From the NCBI GenBank assembly GCA_947523045.1, contig CANNUR010000014.1, positions 1-25,292 of the forward strand: a stretch of 25,292 nt of DNA, read 5' to 3'. Position numbers and translations under genes: made by a program. The notes under the pieces were generated by a model. That model searched no databases. It was not told where the DNA came from and saw only the letters and a program-made list of their open reading frames with translations. The DNA is from an uncultured Prosthecobacter sp. (GTDB lineage: Bacteria > Verrucomicrobiota > Verrucomicrobiia > Verrucomicrobiales > Verrucomicrobiaceae). Positions 13,507 through 19,777 of the stretch are shown here, piece after piece (position 1 is the stretch's first letter; each line of letters begins with the position of its first letter).

Positions 13507-14361
13507 TCAGGCGTTCCAGGCCTTGCGGATGACCTCGATGCCTTCGAGGTAAACCTGGTCGGTGCTCGGGAAGAAGTCGCGCCAGACGCGGGTGGCGGCG
13601 GCGAGGTCGGGCAGGGCGGAGCCGAAGGCTTCGATGGTCATCCAGCCGTTGTAGCCAATCTTCTTCAGGTGCTGGATCTGCTCGGTGAGGTTGATGTGGC
13701 CGCGACCTGGCGTGCCGCGGTCGTTCTCGGAGATGTGGACGTGGTTGAGCTTGCCGCTGGCGAAGACGGTGTCGATGGCGGTGAAGGGATTCTTCTCCTC
13801 GATGTTGGCGTGGAAGGTGTCGTACATCGTGCCGAAGGCGGGGTGGTCGACGCGCTTCACGTAGCTGGCGGCCTGCTCCATGGTGTTGAGCAGGTGCGAC
13901 TCAAAGCGGTTGAGGGCTTCGATCGCGCACTTGACGCCGGCGGCTTCGGCGACCGGGGCGATGGCGCGGTGCACGCCGGCGGCGTTTTCGAGTTCCTGCT
14001 CGGTCGGGAAGGCGCCGGTGAACTGGCCGAGCACCTGGTAATAGGGACCGCAGAGCGTCTGCACGCCGGCGTTGTGGCAGCACTCCAGCACGCGCTTGAG
14101 GTGGTCGATGGCACCCTGGCGGTTGGCCGCGACCGGGCTGATGGCATTGTGCGCCTCGTCGGGCAGGACGGTGACGGCGGTGCATTCCAGGCCCTGGTCG
14201 CGCAGCTCGCGGCCGATGCGGGCGAAGTGGGCGGGGTCGCTGACGTCGAAGACCGGGATCTCAACGCCGTCGTAACCGGCGGCCTTGAGCTTGGCGAGCA
14301 CGGGGAAATGGTCTTCGGTCACCTGACCGGTCCAGAGAAGAAGATTGAAGCCGATTTTCAT
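13507..14361 (-). CDS. Sugar phosphate isomerase/epimerase-type TIM barrel (D-psicose/D-tagatose 3-epimerase-like)
   Basis: A 284-residue protein of the xylose-isomerase-like TIM-barrel superfamily (AP endonuclease family 2 fold). The metal site of ketose 3-epimerases is complete: Glu148 in AIEALNRFESHLLNT, Asp181 in YDTFHANIEEKNP, His207 in NHVHISENDRGTPGRGH and Glu244 in MTIEAFG. Such enzymes epimerise free ketohexoses at C3; hydroxypyruvate isomerase-like enzymes share the fold. No signal peptide is visible, so it is cytoplasmic. The ATG at 14361 is preferred because MKIGFNLLLWTG is the expected N-terminus; the frame extends to 14607 without family-like sequence. It is the first gene of the operon with the Gfo/Idh/MocA oxidoreductase, perhaps in a keto-sugar degradation route (inference). 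Confidence 0.85.
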   Translation of the reverse strand: MKIGFNLLLWTGQVTEDHFPVLAKLKAAGYDGVEIPVFDVSDPAHFARIGRELRDQGLECTAVTVLPDEAHNAISPVAANRQGAIDHLKRVLECCHNAGVQTLCGPYYQVLGQFTGAFPTEQELENAAGVHRAIAPVAEAAGVKCAIEALNRFESHLLNTMEQAASYVKRVDHPAFGTMYDTFHANIEEKNPFTAIDTVFASGKLNHVHISENDRGTPGRGHINLTEQIQHLKKIGYNGWMTIEAFGSALPDLAAATRVWRDFFPSTDQVYLEGIEVIRKAWNA

Positions 14362-14491
14362 GGGGAAGGAGGCGCAGCCTAGTGACAGCGTGCGCGAATC
14401 GCAAGACTTGCTTCCAACGAAATCCGCTCGCCGGTATTTCAGCGCGTGCGACCGGGCGCGCCGTGGAAATGCGCGCGCGGGCCGTTTTGGC

Positions 14492-14519
14492 TTGATCGGA
14501 TCGCTTGAAAAACCATAGT
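14492..14519 (+). promoter_or_regulatory. Candidate promoter of the LysM lipoprotein gene
   Basis: TTGATC (14492-14497), a 16-nt spacer and CATAGT (14514-14519, 4 of 6 to the -10 consensus), 23 bp before the ATG at 14543. Confidence 0.3.
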
Positions 14520-14542
14520 GGGCGGGTTCCCACCGCACCCGC

Positions 14543-14964
14543 ATGACTTCCCCCGTCCGCCCGCTCCTGGCCCTGGCCGCCGCCCTCTGCTCCTGCGAGA
14601 CCCTCAAGCAGACGCCGGCCTACAACGATCCGTACGTCTCCAACTACGGCAACGACGGCGGTTACAACCCCTATCCCGGCCTGCCCGGCACCGCCCAGAC
14701 GGGCGGCGGCGTGCCCGCCTACGAACCGCCGCCGGCACCGGTCGAGGCCGATCCGTACGCCTTCAACGCTCGACCGCGGCGAAAAAGACCACGCCCAGCA
14801 AGTCCACCGCGAAGAAGAGCTCCGGCTCGTCCTACAAGGTGGTGCGCGGCGACACCCTTTACGGCATCGCCCGCAAGCGCGGCAGCAGCGTCGCCAAGAT
14901 CAAGGCTGCCAACGGTCTGAAGTCCGACGTCATCCGTCCCGGCCAGGTCCTGCGCATTCCCTGA
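14543..14964 (+). pseudogene. LysM-domain lipoprotein, split by a one-base frameshift
   Basis: The N-terminal part (frame of 14543) has a lipoprotein signal, MTSPVRPLLALAAALCSCE, with lipobox LCSC and lipidated Cys18. A Gly/Tyr/Pro-rich linker (YNDPYVSNYGNDGGYNPYPG) follows. From about 14768 the meaningful reading switches to another frame: TAAKKTTPSKSTAKK, then a LysM domain, SYKVVRGDTLYGIARKRGSS followed by VAKIKAANGLKSDVIRPGQV and LRIP, to the TGA at 14962-14964. LysM binds peptidoglycan, so the intact product would be an outer-membrane lipoprotein touching the cell wall. The shift falls between about 14765 and 14787 and equals one missing base. In the unshifted frame the protein runs into Arg/Pro-rich nonsense and stops at 14918-14920. 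A sequencing error, recent mutation or, less likely, programmed slippage could explain it. The preserved LysM domain argues that inactivation, if real, is recent. Confidence 0.7.
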
Positions 14965-15023
14965 GCCGGCGGTTTTTCGGCACGGCTTCGAACAAGCGGC
15001 CCGCACCGGGCGTCTGACCCGCG

Positions 15024-15692
15024 ATGCAACCCGACGCCGCCCCTCTTCCGCCACCCGCACCGCGCCGCGGCCGGTTGCTGCTCAGCCTGCTGGCCACCTT
15101 CCTTGCCGGTGGCCTGATCGCCGGCGGCGGCGCCTACTGGTGGTTCAAGCGCCACCTCGATGCCCGGGCCCTGGAGCCGGTGCGACTCGCCGAGGCCGAG
15201 GACCGCGCCTTCGAGGCGAAGCTGCAGGCCCTGGCCGCGGCGGGGGAGCCCGCCGGCACGGCGGCAGCCCCGCCGGGCAGCGCGAGTCCGGAGGAGCGCA
15301 CCGTGCAGATCAGCGGTCGCGAGATCAATGCCTTCCTGGCCGATCGCGGCCTCGGCGAAAACATTCGTGTCGAGTTGGCACGGGATCTTCTTCACGTGGC
15401 CATGATTGTTCCCATCCCTGCGGACAGCGGCCTGCCGCTGCTGGCCGGGGCCAACCTGCGACTGCGCTTCTCCCTCGATGCCGCCTGCGATCCGCTGGCG
15501 GGCCCCCGATTTGCCATCCGTGACGTTCGTCTCGGGGGCGTGCCCCTGCCCGACGCCTGGTTGGGCGGCATCAAGGGGCTGAATTTGGTGGATCAGAACC
15601 TGAACCAGGACCCGGGCGTGCAGCGCTTTTTGAGTGGCATCCAGGACTTGGAGGTGCGCCCGGAAGGCATTCGAGTGCGCCTCAGGGAGTGA
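15024..15692 (+). CDS. Single-pass membrane protein of unknown function
   Basis: A 222-residue protein. The proline-rich N-terminus (MQPDAAPLPPPAPRRGR) precedes one transmembrane helix at about 18-40 (LLLSLLATFLAGGLIAGGGA), followed by basic residues and an Ala-rich helix. From about residue 90 comes a beta-rich domain: RTVQISGREINAFLADRGLG, VELARDLLHVAMIVPIPADS and DLEVRPEGIRVRL. The ISxxEINAFLA...VxxxxxxxxVxxxxP pattern recalls anchored domains such as YpmS/DUF2140, where the start of the domain sits just past the membrane. I cannot assign the family with certainty. It begins 59 bp after the LysM gene, on the same strand. Confidence 0.65.
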   Translation: MQPDAAPLPPPAPRRGRLLLSLLATFLAGGLIAGGGAYWWFKRHLDARALEPVRLAEAEDRAFEAKLQALAAAGEPAGTAAAPPGSASPEERTVQISGREINAFLADRGLGENIRVELARDLLHVAMIVPIPADSGLPLLAGANLRLRFSLDAACDPLAGPRFAIRDVRLGGVPLPDAWLGGIKGLNLVDQNLNQDPGVQRFLSGIQDLEVRPEGIRVRLRE

Positions 15693-15927
15693 GGTAAATC
15701 CTTCATGCCCAAAGGATTTGGAGGTTCTTCGGGGCCGCCGGCAAGGTCCTGCGGAGGCCGTGTACGGGGCCGTTCCAGAAGCTTTCCAAATGATCAGGAA
15801 AACGGTAATTTTCCGTAAATTGTCGCTTGGCAATGAAGGGTTTGTGGCTTAAAGCTGCGGCGATTGGTGGGAGGTCTCCCGGACCAACCTCCATCAACCA
15901 CCAACCAAATAACCAACTAGAACAACC
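15693..15927 (+). promoter_or_regulatory. Upstream region and leader of the first beta-barrel gene
   Basis: A perfect 6-bp inverted repeat, GGAAAA-CGGTAA-TTTTCC, is centred near 15806. TTGGCA (15827-15832) with a 17-nt spacer before TAAAGC could serve as a weak sigma-70 promoter. The segment from TTTGTGG to TCTCCCGGACC and CCTCCA is shared with the leader of the second beta-barrel gene. However, the -12 GC box of a sigma-54 site is missing: the base pair ten positions after GG is TT. The last 40 nt are an A/C-rich, probably unstructured leader without a Shine-Dalgarno sequence. Confidence 0.4.
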
Positions 15928-16854
15928 ATGAAATTGAAAAGCATGACCTCCGTCATCACGAAGTCGGCTCTCGTTCTGGCCGCTTGCGCGAGCCTGAACG
16001 CTTTCGCCGGCGCCCCGAGCGCTAAGGCTCCCGTGGCTCCGCTTCCGGAAGAAGACGGCGCCCTCTACGACAGCCTTGGCGCTGCCGTTGAAGTCGGCTA
16101 CGACACCCGTTACTACAACCGTGGTCTGTACCGCGCCGACAACACTGTCAGCGCCGGCATCAGCCTGACCAACCCGATCACCGAGCAGGTCTCCCTGGCT
16201 CTGGGCGCTCGTTACATCACGTCCGTCGAAACGACCGCCGCCGGCGGCGCTCCGTTCGGCCAGGGTGATTTCGACTTCTCGGAACTGGCCCTGTCCGCCG
16301 GCCTCAACTATGACGCCGGTCCGGCCACCCTCGGCCTCGTGTTCAACCACTACGAGTACTTCGACGGTTTCTCGGGTACCGTGGCCGGCAACCAGGCCAC
16401 CAACGGTGACGAGTTCAACGTCAGCAGCGCTCAGGAAGTGGGCCTGACCGTGGCTTCCAGCCTCGGCCCGGTCAACGTCTACGCCGGCTACTTCTACGAC
16501 TTCCGCATCGGTGGTTCGTACGCTGAAGTGGGTGCCGATCTGCCGATCGAAATCACCCCCTGGCTCAGCATCGTTCCGGCGGTCCGCACGGGCTACGGCT
16601 TCGACTACTACACCCTGCCGCAGAACGGCTCGCGTGCCGGTGGTTGGACCCACGTCATCCCGAGCATCTCCGCTCCGATCAAGCTGACCAAGAGCGCCAC
16701 CCTGACGCCCTACATCGCCTACAACATCTCCCTCGACAGCCGCCACGACGCTGCCAAGGGCACGACCACCAACGCCGCTGGCACCGCCGGCCTCAACGCC
16801 AACTCCGAAGACAGCGAAATCTTCGGCGGCGTCCGTCTGAGCGTCAGCTTCTAA
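15928..16854 (+). CDS. Outer-membrane beta-barrel protein (porin-like), tandem copy 1
   Basis: A 308-residue protein with a signal peptide (MKLKSMTSVITKSALVLAAC, cleavage probably after NAFA). The mature start is GAPSAKAPVAPLPEEDGALY. Alternating aromatic and polar residues then mark amphipathic strands (VGYDTRYYNRGLYRADN, SLALGARYITSVET, LGLVFNHYEYFDGFSG, NVYAGYFYDFRIGGS, LTPYIAYNISLDSR). The chain ends in SVSF, with the C-terminal phenylalanine read by the BAM machinery. The pattern resembles TorF-type putative porins; transport specificity is unknown. It is a close paralogue of the next gene. Frequent CGT, GGT and GCT codons suggest high expression compared with neighbours. A strong terminator follows. 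Confidence 0.82.
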   Translation: MKLKSMTSVITKSALVLAACASLNAFAGAPSAKAPVAPLPEEDGALYDSLGAAVEVGYDTRYYNRGLYRADNTVSAGISLTNPITEQVSLALGARYITSVETTAAGGAPFGQGDFDFSELALSAGLNYDAGPATLGLVFNHYEYFDGFSGTVAGNQATNGDEFNVSSAQEVGLTVASSLGPVNVYAGYFYDFRIGGSYAEVGADLPIEITPWLSIVPAVRTGYGFDYYTLPQNGSRAGGWTHVIPSISAPIKLTKSATLTPYIAYNISLDSRHDAAKGTTTNAAGTAGLNANSEDSEIFGGVRLSVSF

Positions 16855-16885
16855 TCCACGTCGGAACTCTCCGTTCCTTCCTTCG

Positions 16886-16921
16886 CTCCCGGCCGGGTTT
16901 CCCGGCCGGGAGTTTTGTTTT
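16886..16921 (+). terminator. Rho-independent terminator after beta-barrel gene 1
   Basis: A 12-bp perfect GC-rich stem (16886-16897 with 16901-16912), 3-nt loop and the T-rich tract TTTTGTTTT at 16913-16921, 31 bp past the stop. It separates the two tandem porin genes into distinct transcripts. Confidence 0.92.
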
Positions 16922-16939
16922 GGGAGATGGGCGTCAAAG

Positions 16940-16956
16940 TTGGCACGCGACCTGCT
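16940..16956 (+). promoter_or_regulatory. Sigma-54 (RpoN)-type promoter of beta-barrel gene 2
   Basis: TTGGCACG (16940-16947), then CGAC, then CTGCT (16952-16956). The invariant GG (16942-16943) and GC (16954-16955) are separated by exactly 10 nt, as in -24/-12 sigma-54 promoters (consensus TGGCACN5TTGC). The predicted start is near 16967, about 62 nt before the ATG at 17029. A sigma-54 promoter would require an AAA+ enhancer-binding protein; none is in the window. Confidence 0.6.
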
Positions 16957-17028
16957 TGGAATGGTTTTTGTGGTGGATGGTCTCCCGGACCCGCCTCCAC
17001 CCCCCTCAACAAACCAAATACCATCACC

Positions 17029-17907
17029 ATGAAACTGAAAAGCATGACCTCCGTTCTCACGAAGTCGGCGCTCGTCCTGGCCTCCTGCGCCAGCCTGAGC
17101 GCCCTCGCCGGTACTCCGAGCGCCAAGGCTCCCGTTGCTCCTCTGCCCGAGGAAGACGGCGCCCTCTTCGACACCCTCGGTGCCGAACTCGCCGTCGGCT
17201 ACGACACCCGCACCTACTACCGCGGTCTGTGGTTCGCCGACAACGCCACCTGGACGAGCCTGAACCTGAGCATCCCGCTTTCGGAGCAGCTTTCCCTTGG
17301 CTTCGGCGCCCTCTACCTGAGCACCGTCGAAACCACGATCGACAACGGCCCGCCCTTCGGCCAGGGCGACTTCGACTACTCGGAGCTCGACCTTGCCGCC
17401 AGCCTCAGCTATGACGCCGGCTATGCCACCTACGGCCTCGTGTTCACCCACTACGAGTTCTTCGATGGCTTCTCCGGCACCAACGCGGGCATCCTCAATG
17501 GCGCCGGCGAAGGCAACGTCACCAGCGCTCAGGAAATCGGTCTGACCGTCGCCACCTCGGTGGGTCCGGTCAACCTGTCCGGCGGCTATTTCTACGACTT
17601 CCGCATCGGCGGCTCCTACTTCGAAGCGGGTGCCGACCTGCCGATCGAGATCACGCCCTGGCTGAGCCTGGTGCCCGCCGTCAAGGTTGGCTACGGCATC
17701 GACTACTACACCAGCGGCGTCAACCCGGCCTCGACCCCGAGCGGCTTCACCCACGTGCTGCCGACCCTCTCGGCTCCGATCAAGCTGACCAAGAGCGCCA
17801 CCCTGACGCCCTACATCGCCTACAACATCTCGCTCAACGCCCGTCACACGCTGAACACCCAGGACAGCGAAATCTTCGGCGGCGTGAAGCTCGGTGTGAG
17901 CTTCTAA
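17029..17907 (+). CDS. Outer-membrane beta-barrel protein (porin-like), tandem copy 2
   Basis: A 292-residue paralogue of the preceding gene from the ATG at 17029. The signal peptide (MKLKSMTSVLTKSALVLASC) is almost identical, as are the SAKAPVAPLPEEDGAL segment, the VGYDTR strand, YFYDFRIGGSYFEAGADLP and the IKLTKSATLTPYIAYNISL block; the chain ends in GVSF. Differences lie mainly in presumed loops: copy 2 is shorter in the loop before the last strand and has LWFADNATWTS where copy 1 has LYRADNTVSAG. The upstream in-frame ATG at 16915 lies inside the previous terminator and is rejected. It appears to have its own sigma-54-type promoter and its own terminator, so it is regulated separately from copy 1. 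Confidence 0.82.
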   Translation: MKLKSMTSVLTKSALVLASCASLSALAGTPSAKAPVAPLPEEDGALFDTLGAELAVGYDTRTYYRGLWFADNATWTSLNLSIPLSEQLSLGFGALYLSTVETTIDNGPPFGQGDFDYSELDLAASLSYDAGYATYGLVFTHYEFFDGFSGTNAGILNGAGEGNVTSAQEIGLTVATSVGPVNLSGGYFYDFRIGGSYFEAGADLPIEITPWLSLVPAVKVGYGIDYYTSGVNPASTPSGFTHVLPTLSAPIKLTKSATLTPYIAYNISLNARHTLNTQDSEIFGGVKLGVSF

Positions 17908-17939
17908 TCGGTCCCATAGTCTCCTGACTCCAGCATTGC

Positions 17940-17971
17940 CCCCGGTCGTGCCCGCACGACCGGGGTTTTTT
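17940..17971 (+). terminator. Rho-independent terminator after beta-barrel gene 2
   Basis: An 11-bp perfect stem, CCCCGGTCGTG (17940-17950) with CACGACCGGGG (17955-17965), loop CCCG and six Ts at 17966-17971. It lies 32 bp past the stop and only 37 bp before the next start codon, so the dehydratase gene must be transcribed from a promoter within or just upstream of this stretch or by read-through. Confidence 0.92.
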
Positions 17972-18008
17972 GTTTGCAAGCGGGCACTCAATCGCCGTAT
18001 TGGCAGCC

Positions 18009-19688
18009 ATGGATTCTCCGCCTCTCAACTGGAACTCGCGCGCCCTCACCCGCGGCTGGCAGCGCGGCGTCAAATCCTTCTACTGGGGGCTGGGCTTTCA
18101 GGAGGCCGACTTCGACCGGCCGCAGATCGGCATCGCCACGCCGCTGCTCGACGGCAACCTCTGCAACCGCCACGCCTACGAACTGGCCGGCCACCTGCGC
18201 GAAGGCTGCGCCCAGGCTGGCCTGGCCGGGTTTCCGTTCGGCGTCTCGCCGGTGAGCGACAACATCACCCAGGGCCAGGAGGGCGGCGGTGCCTCGCTGG
18301 TGTCGCGCAACCTGATGGCCAACGGCGCCGAGATGATCTGCAGCGCGCATGGTTATGACGGCATGATCGGCGTGCATCACTGCGACAAGAACGGTCCGGC
18401 CTTCGCCATGGCCCTGGCGCGGCTGAACTATCCCGGCCTCATCGTCAACGGCGGCAGCATCCTGCCCGGTTGCCACGCCGGCCGGCCGGTCACCATCCTC
18501 GATTCCTACGATGCCCAGGCCCAGGCCAACGCCGGCGTCATCAGCTACGAGGAGTCCGAGGCCGTCATCCGCGCCGCCTGTCCGGGCGTCGGTGGCTGTG
18601 GCATTGCCGCCTCGTTCAACACCTGGGGCATCGCCCTCGAGGCCATGGGCCTGAGCCTGCCCGACACCTCCTCGATTCCGGCGGCGGACGCCGCCAAAAA
18701 AGAGGACTGCCTGCGCGCCGGTCCCGCCCTGCGCCGCCTGCTCGAACTCAACCTGCGCCCGCGCGACATCCTCACCAAGGCCGCCCTCAGCAATGCCATG
18801 GTCGCCATGGCCGCCGCCGGTGGCTCGACCAACGGCGTCCTGCACCTGCTCGCCCTGGCGCGCGAGGCCGGGGTCGATTTCACCCTGCGCGATGTCCAGG
18901 CGATCTGCCGCAAGACGCCGGTGTACTGCAACTTCGCGCCGCGCGGCAAGGGCACCATGGCCGACCTGCACCGCATCGGTGGCACGGCGATGATGCTGCG
19001 CCATTTCTGGAAGGCCGGCCTGCTTGACGGCTCCTGCCTCACCGTCACCGGCCAGACGCTGGAGGAAAACATCGCCGGCCGGCCCGACGTGCCCGCGAAT
19101 CAGGAATTGATCGCGCCGCTCGGCCAGCCCTTCAAGGACTACGCTGACATGCAGGTCTGCTTCGGCAACCTCGCGCCGCACGGCATGGTCTTCAAGGTCT
19201 CGTCCATGAAGAGCCCGCGCTTCACGGGCCGCGCCATCTGCTTCAGCGACGCCCGCTCCATCTCCGACGCCGCCGCCGCCGGCCTGATTCGGCCCGGCCA
19301 CTTCGTGGTGCTGCGCGGCCTTGGTCCGGTTGCCGCAGGCATGCCTGAGGTGCTGGTCGCCAGCGCTGCGCTCGCCGTGCCCGAGCTCGATGGCAAGGTC
19401 GCCTTCCTCTCCGACACCCGCGTCTCCGGCGTCTCGCATGGCGCCATCGGCGTGCACTGCTCGCCCGAGGCGGCCTGTGGTGGTCCGATCGCCGCGGTGC
19501 GCGACGGTGATGAGATCACCTTCGACCTGCTTGAGGGCACGATTGAGCTGCAGGCCGACCTGGCGGCGCGCGAGGCCGAGTGGCCGGCGCCGGTGCACGC
19601 GCGCGGCTACCTCGCCGACTTCGCGGCGACCGCGGCGCAGGCCCATGAGGGCTGTGTCTCCGCCTGGGTGCTGCGGGACAAGGCCTGA
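18009..19688 (+). CDS. IlvD/Edd-family dehydratase (probable dihydroxy-acid dehydratase)
   Basis: A 559-residue protein, the usual length of IlvD. The family dehydrates 2,3-dihydroxy acids to 2-keto acids; IlvD acts in valine/isoleucine synthesis with an Fe-S cluster. The three cluster cysteines are at expected places: Cys52 (DGNLCNRH), Cys125 (HHCDKNGP) and Cys197 (GVGGCGIAASFNTW). Lys127 of CDK and Glu91 (QGQEGGGASL) are kept. The C-terminal signature VSGVSHGAIGVHCSPEAACG parallels GRFSGGTxGxxxGHVxPEAxxGGP. Several stretches are unusual (SDNITQGQ for SDGIxMGH, ASFNTW for TANTM), so this may be a divergent IlvD or a sugar-acid dehydratase relative. The start at 18009 avoids overlap with the terminator before it. 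No other ilv gene is nearby. Confidence 0.8.
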   Translation: MDSPPLNWNSRALTRGWQRGVKSFYWGLGFQEADFDRPQIGIATPLLDGNLCNRHAYELAGHLREGCAQAGLAGFPFGVSPVSDNITQGQEGGGASLVSRNLMANGAEMICSAHGYDGMIGVHHCDKNGPAFAMALARLNYPGLIVNGGSILPGCHAGRPVTILDSYDAQAQANAGVISYEESEAVIRAACPGVGGCGIAASFNTWGIALEAMGLSLPDTSSIPAADAAKKEDCLRAGPALRRLLELNLRPRDILTKAALSNAMVAMAAAGGSTNGVLHLLALAREAGVDFTLRDVQAICRKTPVYCNFAPRGKGTMADLHRIGGTAMMLRHFWKAGLLDGSCLTVTGQTLEENIAGRPDVPANQELIAPLGQPFKDYADMQVCFGNLAPHGMVFKVSSMKSPRFTGRAICFSDARSISDAAAAGLIRPGHFVVLRGLGPVAAGMPEVLVASAALAVPELDGKVAFLSDTRVSGVSHGAIGVHCSPEAACGGPIAAVRDGDEITFDLLEGTIELQADLAAREAEWPAPVHARGYLADFAATAAQAHEGCVSAWVLRDKA

Positions 19689-19763
19689 CCCTGACTGCGG
19701 TCGGCCGCCGCGACAAAACGCGCTTCGACATGCTTTGCCCTCGTCAGAGCGGGGGCGGCCGGT

Positions 19764-19769
19764 TACAAT
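19764..19769 (+). promoter_or_regulatory. -10-like box before the PIN-TRAM gene
   Basis: TACAAT (5 of 6 to TATAAT) ends 8 nt before the ATG at 19778. No good -35 hexamer stands 16-18 nt upstream. It is another start codon with a -10 box immediately in front and no Shine-Dalgarno sequence. Confidence 0.3.
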
Positions 19770-19777
19770 GAGGCTTC

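Noticed and set aside
12220..14382. A 720-codon open frame on the plus strand
   Set aside because: It is antisense to the oxidoreductase and epimerase genes, which have complete family motifs. Its translation is Val/Ala/Asp/Gly-rich without domain motifs, typical of the complement of high-GC genes.
14780..14788. Programmed -1 frameshift at CGA AAA AGA in the LysM gene
   Set aside because: The heptamer does not fit X XXY YYZ in the upstream frame (the A-site codon AGA would re-pair as AAG), and no clear stimulatory structure was seen. A simple one-base indel is more likely.
15827..15849. Sigma-54 promoter before beta-barrel gene 1
   Set aside because: TTGGCA is present, but the dinucleotide at the -12 position is TT instead of GC, so the invariant element is missing.
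15703..17991. A 762-codon open frame on the minus strand
   Set aside because: It runs antisense through both beta-barrel genes and across both terminators. Its internal similarity only mirrors the tandem duplication.
17970..18008. Upstream ATG at 17970 for the dehydratase
   Set aside because: It overlaps the T-run of the preceding terminator and adds 13 residues not seen in the family.
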